A stretch of 34,124 nt of DNA from Pseudomonadota bacterium (GTDB taxonomy: Bacteria; Pseudomonadota; Gammaproteobacteria; GCA-001735895), in NCBI GenBank assembly GCA_022563685.1, contig JADFMY010000021.1, forward strand, positions 1 to 34,124, in the 5' to 3' direction. Shown piece after piece: positions 1 to 9,258 of this stretch. Every line of letters starts with the position of its first letter. Position 1 is the first letter of the stretch. The notes beneath the pieces are model-generated. The model saw only the letters and a list, made by a program, of their open reading frames with translations, searched no databases and was not told the DNA's origin. A program made the position numbers and the translations under genes.

Positions 1-226
1 CGCACCACTCACCAAAAATAGTGATCTGGGGGATTACCTGAATATCCGTCCAAACATCCGTAGTGCTCTCCACCCATGCAGCAAATCCAGCATTATCGTT
101 GCCGGTTCCGATGATCGAGGAACGACTCTGTGCAAATACGTCGCCACTATTCTTAATCACAATACCAGCATTTGTGCCATGAAGCTTAATCTTACCAAAG
201 AAGTCCAAGCTAAGCGTAAACAATAA
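1..226 (-). CDS. Open reading frame cut by the window edge; unknown protein or gene remnant
   Basis: On the minus strand a frame stays open from just after a stop at 227-229 to the left edge, about 75 codons. It reads like plausible protein, with segments such as GKIKLHGTNAGIVIKNSGD and SIIGTGNDNAGFAAWVES, and is rich in Gly, Asn, Ser and Trp. There is no ATG; only TTG codons at 221-223 and near 206 could start it, and no good ribosome site is visible. It may be the start of a gene continuing off the window, or a 5'-truncated remnant. The composition recalls surface or phage structural proteins, but I recognise no family. Confidence 0.3.
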
Positions 227-695
227 TTAGTTAGCCCCTACTAGGGGTAAAGGTTGCTCCCTAACAGAGCGAATGCTGCGCGCTTATACGAAGAAGATTC
301 GTGTCACTTACCAGATGATAGGTGTATTTATTGATCCCCAAATCTGAAAATTAACAGATATTTCGCCGTCAATTAGGTTGGCTCTTGAATCAAATCTGGC
401 CTAATTACGAAGTAATTGTGGGTCGGACTTGGATCGTTCTAGGAAACTCGCCGTAAGTTTTCAGGTGTCTGTTATGTGCCGAAAGCACTAGTTCCCGGTT
501 ATAAAATGAACGGCAGCTAACCGAAAGCCGACCTTCAAGTTCAACCTAGTTACTTCTGCTTCGTGCCGAACAGACCCATTCAATTCGATCTGATGAATGA
601 CTGCTACCTGGAAGCTGTCACTGAAAACTGTATCTTGAATATATACTCAGTACCCATAACAGAAATACAAGAGGAACTAACGTATTGCACCCGGA
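227..695. other. Gene-free stretch of 469 bp
   Basis: No convincing reading frame, RNA gene or terminator is seen here. A 13-base near-palindrome (CCCCTACTAGGGG, 236-248) lies at the left end. A small hairpin AATTAC-GAA-GTAATT lies near 403-417 without a T-run, so it is not a normal terminator. The stretch may be decayed sequence between the edge ORF and the GFA gene. Confidence 0.5.
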
Positions 696-1544
696 TCAGC
701 TTGTCGGCTCTTCGTTGAACACCGGCAAATCGTCGGTGATTTCGTACCACTTCGCCATGTAGTCGACGTAGATATGTCTGACGGGTTTGGCTTCGGGATC
801 GTCATCCAGACCGCCGAACGGTATCACCGCAATTCCTCTGTCGGGGTCGAGGCGCGGCATCTTCGATCCGCAGGTTTTGCAAAACACTTGCATGAAATAT
901 TTCGCATCGGGCACTTTGTAATACGCCAGACACTCTTCACCCAGCACAAACTTAACGCCATCCATCGACGTAAATCCGTTGGTCGCGTGCGCCGCGGCAC
1001 GGGCTTTGCGGCATCGATGGCAGTGGCAATTCTGAACCAGTTTAAATGGCTCGCTAATCTGGTATTTCACGGTTCCACACAAACAGCTGCCACGCACGAT
1101 GCCTTCAGGTCCGGGTTCGAGCGGTTCCTCTTCCACGCGCTTCATCCCGGTGTAATCGGGGTAGTCGTCGTGCCGGGGAAGATCACCGGTAATGTCGTAC
1201 CAGGGTGCGCTATGCGCGGCAAAGACATGACAATCCGATTTCTTGCCGTCATCGTGACATCCGCCTGGTACCACCCAGTGATCCTTCTGCCCGCTGGGGT
1301 AAGGCACTACCGAGCCACAAGTCCCGCAAAAACTGCGGGTCAGCAAATGCGACGAGCGATAGTGCATAATGGTATCGGTGTCGCTAAGCCAGTTGAATTG
1401 CTCCGGCTTGACGAACCAGTAGGTGCCAAACGCCGAACCATGGGCCTTACGGCACATCTTGCAGTGGCAATTGAAGGCGTTAAACGGTTCCGCCGTGATT
1501 TCCCATTGCACGCTTCCGCACAGACAGCTGGCTTGATTCTTCAT
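696..1544 (-). CDS. Tandem GFA-domain (CENP-V/GFA superfamily) zinc protein
   Basis: The 282-residue protein contains two complete GFA domains. The first (about residues 5-125) has CLCGSVQW, then CHCKMCRKAHG, then FCGTCGS. The second (about 150-275) repeats the pattern as CLCGTVKY, CHCHRCRKARA and FCKTCGS. These Cys clusters are the zinc ligands of the family, whose founding member is glutathione-dependent formaldehyde-activating enzyme. Most GFA proteins carry one domain, so this is a duplication or fusion. Few members have known activity, so a role in thiol-dependent aldehyde handling is only a guess. The ATG at 1544 is followed at once by the first domain. The gene lies downstream of the SDR gene on the same strand but has its own promoter at 1575-1604. 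Confidence 0.85.
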   Translation of the reverse strand: MKNQASCLCGSVQWEITAEPFNAFNCHCKMCRKAHGSAFGTYWFVKPEQFNWLSDTDTIMHYRSSHLLTRSFCGTCGSVVPYPSGQKDHWVVPGGCHDDGKKSDCHVFAAHSAPWYDITGDLPRHDDYPDYTGMKRVEEEPLEPGPEGIVRGSCLCGTVKYQISEPFKLVQNCHCHRCRKARAAAHATNGFTSMDGVKFVLGEECLAYYKVPDAKYFMQVFCKTCGSKMPRLDPDRGIAVIPFGGLDDDPEAKPVRHIYVDYMAKWYEITDDLPVFNEEPTS

Positions 1545-1574
1545 TTATATCGCTCGTTTATTGGGCACAGCGTC

Positions 1575-1604
1575 ATTCTACCGGGAAAAGCTGCCTGTAG
1601 TCAA
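1575..1604 (-). promoter_or_regulatory. Sigma70-type promoter for the GFA gene
   Basis: Read on the minus strand, TTGACT (1599-1604) and TAGAAT (1575-1580) are separated by 18 bases, a close match to the sigma70 consensus. The -35 box overlaps the stop codon of the SDR gene. The start codon of the GFA gene lies about 30 bases downstream of the -10 box. The GFA gene can therefore be expressed independently of the SDR gene. Confidence 0.6.
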
Positions 1605-2332
1605 CAGGTCCAGTTTTCCATGTGCGGCCGCAATTCGACTTCATTGCTCCAGGCCGATCGTGGCTGGCAGTGAACCAGCCAATAGGATTCCGCCACTGCA
1701 TCCGGATCGGCCAGGATGTCGGGGTCGTACCGGTCACCGTAAAGCTCGCGCATTCTGGGGACGTCCAGATCGCAATCGAGGCGTATATGGACGATATGTA
1801 CCCCGTCTTTTGAATATGCCCTCGCCAGGCTTTGCGTCAGTGCGCGCAACCCGAATTTGCCGATGGCATACAACGGGTAGCTTGCCGATCCGCGCAGGGC
1901 CGCGGTGGCGCTGGAAAAGAGTATGCTCCCCGATCCTCTTTGCCGCATCGCGGGCAAAACCGATTTCGTTGCCGCGAATGCACCGACGACTTCCAGGCGA
2001 AAAACTCTTTCCATCTCGTCGTAATCCATATCGAGCGGTTCGCAGCGCGGGAATCCGTCACACACGTTGTAGATGAGTACGTCGACATCGCCAAAGACAT
2101 CGACCAGGCTGCCCATCGCCTGCTCGATAGATGACGGTTGCGTTGCATCAGCGGGAAAATGCCGGGTTTTGGTGTTGACGCGAGCTGTAACGGCCGCGTC
2201 GATTGCGGCACGACTGCCTTCTTCAGAGCGTGAAATCAAGCCGATATCAAAACCTTCGCCGGCAAACTTCGCGGCTAAAGATCGACCAAGGCCTTCGCCT
2301 GCGCCGACAATCGCGCAAATTGGCTTAGACAT
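1601..2332 (-). CDS. SDR-family NAD(P)-dependent oxidoreductase
   Basis: This 243-residue protein is a short-chain dehydrogenase/reductase with a Rossmann fold. The cofactor loop is GAGEGLG near residues 10-16. The catalytic Ser lies in SILFSSATAA, and the Tyr/Lys pair is in YAIGKFGLRAL. The usual NNAG motif is replaced by YNVC, a divergence that often marks an atypical substrate or weak catalysis. The ATG at 2332 has a strong ribosome site (GGAGG at 2339-2343). The C-terminus lacks a membrane segment. Substrate is unknown; the neighbouring GFA gene suggests an accessory oxidoreductive function but does not define one. Confidence 0.85.
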   Translation of the reverse strand: MSKPICAIVGAGEGLGRSLAAKFAGEGFDIGLISRSEEGSRAAIDAAVTARVNTKTRHFPADATQPSSIEQAMGSLVDVFGDVDVLIYNVCDGFPRCEPLDMDYDEMERVFRLEVVGAFAATKSVLPAMRQRGSGSILFSSATAALRGSASYPLYAIGKFGLRALTQSLARAYSKDGVHIVHIRLDCDLDVPRMRELYGDRYDPDILADPDAVAESYWLVHCQPRSAWSNEVELRPHMENWTC

Positions 2333-2532
2333 ATATTGCCTCCAGTATTATCTGGTGTAAGTCCATTCCGCGTTAAATCGATTCGATGGTAACGGTCGTA
2401 GCTTGTAGAAGCTATGCCTGATTGCTTTCATAGGTGAAAATTGATGTCTTCTATTGGCCGAAACTTGCCTAATCGCGCATAATTTTTAATGACTGCTTAC
2501 CGGGTACGACGACTTGAGCCGTAGATAAGACC

Positions 2533-2559
2533 TTTTGTCAGTTTTGTCAGTTTTGTCAG
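2533..2559. repeat. Three tandem copies of TTTTGTCAG
   Basis: Three perfect 9-base copies of TTTTGTCAG run head to tail. Nothing similar was noticed elsewhere in the window. It could be a short simple-sequence expansion or a set of protein-binding iterons. Confidence 0.75.
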
Positions 2560-2640
2560 TTCCACCTTTTAAGGATTATGATTTTTTCAAGTGAGTACAG
2601 GCTGAAAGAAATGGCTGAAATGGGTCTTTTTTAGATGCAA

Positions 2641-2661
2641 TCCGTACACTATTCCGTACAC
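2641..2661. repeat. Direct repeats of TCCGTACAC beside tRNA-Ser
   Basis: TCCGTACAC occurs at 2641-2649 and again at 2653-2661, spaced 12 bases start to start. Read from the tRNA side the motif is GTGTACGGA. It lies 57-77 bases beyond the tRNA-Ser 3' end. Repeated short sites at that distance resemble integrase arm-type sites or a remnant of an attachment region, but no integrase gene is present. Confidence 0.5.
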
Positions 2662-2674
2662 AACCGATATCTCT

Positions 2675-2713
2675 AAAAGTAAATAGCTCTAACTTTCAAA
2701 TAGTTAGGGCTAT
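2675..2713 (-). terminator. Rho-independent terminator of tRNA-Ser
   Basis: On the minus strand, immediately after the tRNA CCA end, arms at 2702-2713 and 2683-2694 can pair over 12 positions with one mismatch around a 7-base loop. The stem is followed by TTTACTTTT. The position right after a stable RNA gene supports a terminator. Confidence 0.7.
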
Positions 2714-2717
2714 ATTA

Positions 2718-2805
2718 TGGCGGAGAGCGAGGGATTCGAACCCCCGGAGGATTTCTCCTCAACGGTTTTCAAGACCGCCGCTTTCGACCGCTCAGCCAGC
2801 TCTCC
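2718..2805 (-). tRNA. tRNA-Ser (anticodon UGA)
   Basis: The minus strand folds as a class II tRNA of 88 bases with the 3' CCA encoded (2718-2720). The acceptor stem is GGAGAGC pairing with GCTCTCC, and the discriminator base is G. The D-arm contains the AGCGG(T) pattern and the T-loop reads GGTTCGAATCC. The anticodon loop CTTGAAA places anticodon TGA at 2769-2771, reading UCA and related Ser codons. A long variable arm (GTTGAGGAGAAATCCTCC region) is typical of tRNA-Ser. Confidence 0.97.
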
Positions 2806-2861
2806 AGAAATTTTTTTATCCGTGGCGAAAGAATTGAATTGGCCGACGGGAATGCTGGCGT

Positions 2862-2867
2862 ATTATA
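2862..2867 (-). promoter_or_regulatory. Probable -10 element of the tRNA-Ser promoter
   Basis: A perfect TATAAT is present on the minus strand about 57 bases upstream of the tRNA 5' end, preceded by TGAT. No strong -35 element is found at the right distance. A short 5' leader removed by RNase processing would be normal for a tRNA transcript. Confidence 0.5.
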
Positions 2868-3007
2868 ATCATTTGCCACCGAGAGTCATCAGGTATTTGG
2901 CCTTAAGGTATGCCCTTGAAAGCTGTCATCCGAGCCCCATTTAGTCGTTTAGATATAGACAGTTTCTGCCAAATGTTAGCCCCTGGATATATGCGATTAA
3001 TATTCAC

Positions 3008-3036
3008 TTGAAATCATTCGGGCCGGAACTTAAAAT
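3008..3036 (+). promoter_or_regulatory. Sigma70-type promoter of yccA
   Basis: TTGAAA (3008-3013) and TAAAAT (3031-3036) are separated by 17 bases, close to the sigma70 consensus. The expected transcription start is near 3043, giving a leader of about 34 bases with a GGAG ribosome site at 3067-3070 before the ATG at 3077. Confidence 0.65.
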
Positions 3037-3076
3037 GGTAACAATAAGTCAAAAGATTTTTTAATCGGAGATAGAG

Positions 3077-3736
3077 ATGCAATTGAACACCGCGGTAGCT
3101 CGCCCACAAGAAGCGATTCTACAAACAAATAAGTTAATCAAAAATACTTATTTGTTGTTATCCATGACGCTGATTTTTAGCGGAATTACTGCTTTTATCA
3201 GTGTTGTTACCAACACTTCCTTCGGCCTGGCATTGATCGCTAGCATCGTTGCAATTGTACTGCTCTGGTTCGTGCTCCCGAGAACGGCAAATTCGGCAAC
3301 CGGCATACCCGTATTGTTCGGTATCACTGGATTGCTGGGTTTCGGGCTAGGACCGGTTATAGGTTACTACATGGCGATCAATCCGAGTATTGTAATGACA
3401 GCCCTGGGGGGCACCGGCGCAATTTTTCTGGGCCTGTCGGGTTACGCGCTCACCACACGTAAAGATTTTAGCTTCATGGGTGGATTCTTGATGGTTGGAT
3501 TGCTGGTAGTAATCGGCGCGGCGATATTGAATATCTTCCTCGCAGTTCCTGCACTGTTCCTCGCAGTTAATGCAGCAATCGTGATGATCATGGCGGGCCT
3601 GATTCTTTACCAGACTTCCGCGTTGATCCACGGTGGAGAAACCAACTACATCATGGCGACTGCCGGATTATTTTTGTCTTTGCTGAACATGTTCCAGGCG
3701 TTGTTACATCTGTTGGGCGCGTCTAGCAACGACTAA
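3077..3736 (+). CDS. yccA: Bax inhibitor-1 family inner-membrane protein (YccA-like)
   Basis: The 219-residue protein is almost entirely hydrophobic, with about seven predicted membrane segments after a polar N-terminus of roughly 25 residues. Length and pattern (NTYLLLSMTLIFSGITA near the start, a central GFGLGPVIGYY, later FLSLLNMFQALL) match the gammaproteobacterial YccA branch of the BI-1 family. In E. coli YccA is a substrate and modulator of the FtsH protease; the same role is inferred here. The start is supported by GGAG six bases upstream. The gene is monocistronic, with its own promoter and a strong terminator. Confidence 0.9.
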   Translation: MQLNTAVARPQEAILQTNKLIKNTYLLLSMTLIFSGITAFISVVTNTSFGLALIASIVAIVLLWFVLPRTANSATGIPVLFGITGLLGFGLGPVIGYYMAINPSIVMTALGGTGAIFLGLSGYALTTRKDFSFMGGFLMVGLLVVIGAAILNIFLAVPALFLAVNAAIVMIMAGLILYQTSALIHGGETNYIMATAGLFLSLLNMFQALLHLLGASSND

Positions 3737-3757
3737 ATTTCCAGGTCAACAAGATAT

Positions 3758-3789
3758 AAATAAGCCCCGTATTCGGGGCTTATTTTTTT
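3758..3789 (+). terminator. Rho-independent terminator after yccA
   Basis: A 12-bp perfect stem (arms 3758-3769 and 3774-3785, core AAGCCCCG/CGGGGCTT) with a 4-base loop is followed by a T-run. It lies 22 bases after the yccA stop and 14 bases before the next start codon, separating the two genes. Confidence 0.93.
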
Positions 3790-3802
3790 CACGGTAACTA
3801 TT

Positions 3803-3982
3803 ATGGACTGGCTAAAAATTGGTTCTGCATTGTTTTTGATCGCAATGCTGTTCATGATATTTCCGCGCGCCAGGCAGGTCATCAAGAATACCCCAAAAGG
3901 CTCGGCGAAGGACTGGATGGGATATATCCTTCCCCTCTCGGTGGTTATCCTGTTTGTAATACTAATGATGGCTATGGTTTGA
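3803..3982 (+). CDS. Small membrane protein, 59 residues, unknown function
   Basis: The ATG at 3803 opens a 59-codon frame ending in TGA at 3980-3982. The protein starts MDWLKIGSALFLIAMLFMIF, a first membrane segment. A short basic linker with PRARQVIKNTPKGSAKDW follows, then a second segment YILPLSVVILFVILMMAMV. Two helices joined by a positively charged loop suggest a hairpin inner-membrane protein with the loop in the cytoplasm. Small proteins of this type recur in gammaproteobacteria, though I cannot name the family. No clear Shine-Dalgarno is seen. Its 3' end is part of the 51-bp stretch that is duplicated downstream of the REPIN element. Confidence 0.65.
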   Translation: MDWLKIGSALFLIAMLFMIFPRARQVIKNTPKGSAKDWMGYILPLSVVILFVILMMAMV

Positions 3983-4011
3983 GTAGTCCATCTGTGACTC
4001 AGAATAAGTAA
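3961..4011 (+). repeat. 51-bp direct repeat, copy A (3' end of the small gene)
   Basis: This stretch, from the last codons of the 59-residue protein to 28 bases past its stop, is repeated at 4097-4146 with four substitutions and one single-base gap, about 90% identity. The two copies bracket the REPIN-like element. Confidence 0.85.
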
Positions 4012-4015
4012 CCCC

Positions 4016-4093
4016 TAGGTTGGGCCAAGCTTGTGAAGCCCAACATAACTAATGCAAATCAATATGTTGGGGTTCGTCCCTCACCCCAACCTA
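4016..4093. repeat. REPIN/BIME-like pair of inverted REP hairpins
   Basis: Two palindromic units lie in opposite orientation. Unit 1 (4016-4047) starts TAGGTTGGGC and ends GCCCAACATA. Unit 2 (4063-4093) starts TATGTTGGGG and ends CCCCAACCTA. Each has 7-bp hairpin arms (GTTGGGC/GCCCAAC and GTTGGGG/CCCCAAC), and the whole is symmetrical around a 15-base A/T-rich spacer. This is the architecture of REP doublets. It sits between the convergent 3' ends of the small membrane gene and ispD, where such elements usually lie, and may stabilise or terminate both transcripts. Confidence 0.8.
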
Positions 4094-4096
4094 CTG

Positions 4097-4146
4097 ACTA
4101 TTGATGGCTATGGTTTGAATAGTCTATCTGCGACTCAGATAAGTAA
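4097..4146 (+). repeat. 51-bp direct repeat, copy B (next to the ispD stop)
   Basis: This is the second copy of 3961-4011, 50 bases long because of one missing A. It still carries the codons for the last residues and the stop of the 59-residue protein, but has no upstream frame. It ends two bases before the ispD stop codon. Confidence 0.85.
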
Positions 4147-4148
4147 AA

Positions 4149-4862
4149 CTAAGCCGATTGTCGCGATAATATTTGCTCAGCCAGGGACAAATCTTCCGGA
4201 TGGGTCAGCTTGATATTTTCGGCGCTACAGGGAACCAGTTTGGGTTTCATCCCCAGCGCCTCTATAGCCGCGGCATCGTCGGTTATCTCCAGGTTATTTT
4301 GAAGCACGTGGTTCAGGGCCTGATGCAATAAATTGGCGCGGAAAAGTTGCGGGGTGAAGGCGCGCCAGAGACCTTCGCGCGCTACTGATTTGATACTGTT
4401 ACCCTGCTCGTCCTGCTGTTTTATGGTGTCGGTAATTGGCAATGCGAGTAAAGCCCCGGCTTCATGGTTGGTTGCCGCTTCAACCAGGCAAACCAAATCC
4501 CGATGGGGGACTAGCGGCCGTACGGCATCGTGTACTAATGCATACGGGTCATCTAAATCAAGCTTCCTCAATTTGAGTAAGCCATTAAAAACCGAATGCT
4601 TGCGTTCCTCTCCGCCGGTAGCGGTGAGAATGGGTTTCTCTGACTGGTAATTTAAACCTGGCCAGTCGGTATCATCTGCGCGTAACACCAGGATGACACC
4701 GTAAATGCCGTCAAACGACAATAATCTGTCCAGAGTGTGCTCGATTATGGTTTTTTCCCCGAGTTTCAAATACTGTTTCGGGGTTGAACTTTGCATCCGC
4801 TTACCCACCCCGGAAGCGGGCACAATCGCCCAGATTGGGGAGCTATTCGCGTAACTGCTCAT
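4149..4862 (-). CDS. ispD: 2-C-methyl-D-erythritol 4-phosphate cytidylyltransferase IspD
   Basis: IspD transfers CMP from CTP to methylerythritol 4-phosphate in the non-mevalonate isoprenoid pathway in the cytoplasm. The 237-residue length is normal. The nucleotide-binding loop AIVPASGVGKRM with the following PKQYL is at residues 12-31. The HDAVRPLV motif and the late ITDDAAAIE stretch with KLTHPEDL are also present. The start at 4862 overlaps the ftsB stop by 20 bases, so the two are translationally linked. The usual downstream neighbour ispF is absent; the gene is followed by the duplicated repeat region. Confidence 0.96.
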   Translation of the reverse strand: MSSYANSSPIWAIVPASGVGKRMQSSTPKQYLKLGEKTIIEHTLDRLLSFDGIYGVILVLRADDTDWPGLNYQSEKPILTATGGEERKHSVFNGLLKLRKLDLDDPYALVHDAVRPLVPHRDLVCLVEAATNHEAGALLALPITDTIKQQDEQGNSIKSVAREGLWRAFTPQLFRANLLHQALNHVLQNNLEITDDAAAIEALGMKPKLVPCSAENIKLTHPEDLSLAEQILSRQSA

Positions 4863-5148
4863 CGGTGCCGCTGTCTTGCCTGGGTATCAACTGAATGAAT
4901 GTTTCTCCCTGCTTGATCATACCGAGATCATTGCGCGCCTTTTCTTCGATCGCGTCGAGTCCATTTTGCAAATCGAGCACCTGGGCTTCGAGTATCTTGT
5001 TACGATCTTCAAGTGAGCGTAACTTTTCTTTCTGGCGCTCCAGTTCCTTCGACAACTGTACTACTTCGGAAAGACTACCATCACCAATCCATAACTTGTA
5101 TTGCAAGCCAATGAGCAAAAGGATTAATACAGCGATCAGTATTTTCAT
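4843..5148 (-). CDS. ftsB: Cell division protein FtsB
   Basis: FtsB is a bitopic inner-membrane protein of the FtsQLB divisome complex, which activates septal peptidoglycan synthesis. From the ATG at 5148 the protein is 101 residues. A membrane helix MKILIAVLILLLIGLQYKLW is followed by a coiled coil (about residues 30-65, LSKELERQKEKLRSLEDRN) and the conserved EEKARNDLGMIKQGETF region. A longer frame from 5172 would add eight polar residues before the helix and is less likely. The gene lies 39 bases after eno, as in E. coli and Pseudomonas, and overlaps ispD. Confidence 0.95.
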   Translation of the reverse strand: MKILIAVLILLLIGLQYKLWIGDGSLSEVVQLSKELERQKEKLRSLEDRNKILEAQVLDLQNGLDAIEEKARNDLGMIKQGETFIQLIPRQDSGTDEQLRE

Positions 5149-5187
5149 CGATTCATCGAAATCCAGACACAACTATAAGTTACGAAA

Positions 5188-6486
<1,299 letters not shown>

Positions 6487-6550
6487 TTATTGCGTGCCTC
6501 ATAGCGCCTGCTCGTGCATTTATCGAGACTGAGACTAAACTTACCCGGGT

Positions 6551-8209
<1,659 letters not shown>

Positions 8210-8304
8210 TTAAGGCACTTCGCAAATACCAATATTTTTTGTGAAATGTCTTACATAGGTTGGAAGGAAACAATAGCAGAATCCCAATTTGAAGACAATC
8301 TGCA

Positions 8305-9258
8305 TCAACCCTTGTTCGCAAACAAAAGGGCTCTTTTTGGGGCGGGCAAGCCTTCTACAGTCAAATCGGTATTTTGACTATCCAGACTATCCGAGAGCGA
8401 CTCGAATTGCATCCACTCGGTAACCCGCTGCTCGTCACGCGTAGTTGCAGAAATATCGGCAATTCTGACGTTTGTGAAACCGCAGCGTTCCAGCCAGTTA
8501 GCCAGTTCAGGCGCGCTGGGTATGAACCATACGTTTTTCATGCGTGCATAGCGGTCTTTGGGCAGTAAAATATCTCCGTGCCCACCTTCGATTACCAGTG
8601 TCTCCAGGCACAATTCACCGCCACTTGCGAGCAAACCTTTCAGTTGCAGGAGATGATCGATCGGACTCTTGCGATGGTATAAAATCCCCATAGAAAATAC
8701 CGTGTCGAACCAGTCCATCTCGGCTGGCATCTGTTCTATTCCTATCGGTAACAGACAAATTTCAGGCCGGTTCAGATATTTTTGTACCGCCTGGAACTGC
8801 AAGTTGAACAGTACCGAGGGTTCGATACCGAGGACTAACTGCGGTGACGCTGAAAGCATGCGCCAGCAGTGGTATCCGTTGCCGCAGCCGATATCCAGCA
8901 CGCGTCGATTTTCGAGCGGCGCAAGCTGCGCCTTGAGCCGATCCCACTTGAAATCCGAGCGCCATTCGGAATCGATCAGTATATCTGCAAACCGATAGGG
9001 ACCCTTACGCCAGGGCATCAGCGATTTTAATGCCTGAAACAACGAATCGCGATTTTCGCAAACGCCGTCGATGGTCACCGCAGGACGGTCGAGATAAACC
9101 TGTAGATCATCGATAGGGGGTAAACACGACAGGGCGTCATTCCAACGTGCATAGTTGCCATGATGGCATAACCAGTCTTTTTGTTGCTGCTCGAGTTGGT
9201 CAACCCATTGGTTGAACCCGGCATGTCGCAGGCGATTGAACAGGTGGGAATAGTCCAC
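8305..9258 (-). CDS. cmoB: tRNA U34 carboxymethyltransferase CmoB
   Basis: CmoB transfers the carboxymethyl group of carboxy-SAM to 5-hydroxyuridine at the wobble position, forming cmo5U, which widens decoding by tRNAs of several four-codon boxes. The 317 residues compare with about 323 in E. coli. The SAM-type motif is RVLDIGCGNGYHCWRML near residues 118-134, and FDTVFSMGILYHRKSP follows. Translation starts at GTG (9256-9258), sharing one base with the cmoA stop (TAGTG), so the pair is coupled. The N-terminal region with KDWLCHHGNYARW fits the CmoB family. Confidence 0.95.
   Translation of the reverse strand: MDYSHLFNRLRHAGFNQWVDQLEQQQKDWLCHHGNYARWNDALSCLPPIDDLQVYLDRPAVTIDGVCENRDSLFQALKSLMPWRKGPYRFADILIDSEWRSDFKWDRLKAQLAPLENRRVLDIGCGNGYHCWRMLSASPQLVLGIEPSVLFNLQFQAVQKYLNRPEICLLPIGIEQMPAEMDWFDTVFSMGILYHRKSPIDHLLQLKGLLASGGELCLETLVIEGGHGDILLPKDRYARMKNVWFIPSAPELANWLERCGFTNVRIADISATTRDEQRVTEWMQFESLSDSLDSQNTDLTVEGLPAPKRALLFANKG

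Larger units (their letters stand above)
2333..2674. other. Gene-poor region downstream of tRNA-Ser
   Basis: This stretch between the SDR gene and the tRNA terminator holds no convincing gene. It contains three 9-bp tandem repeats (2533-2559) and two GTGTACGGA-type direct repeats (2641-2661), listed separately. Its position directly past a tRNA 3' end is where integrated elements commonly sit. Confidence 0.5.

Noticed and set aside
774-1673. 299-residue open frame on the plus strand opposite the GFA gene
   Set aside because: The minus-strand frame shows two intact Cys-rich GFA domains; the plus frame is its antisense shadow with no recognisable motif.
2347-2376. TTAACG-N18-GATAAT as a promoter for the SDR gene
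   Set aside because: Transcription would start inside or past the GGAGG ribosome site, so it could not serve the start at 2332.
2717-2944. 75-residue frame across the tRNA-Ser
   Set aside because: It reads through the tRNA gene in antisense; the familiar [11 protein letters not shown]-type peptide is a well-known tRNA-Ser artefact.
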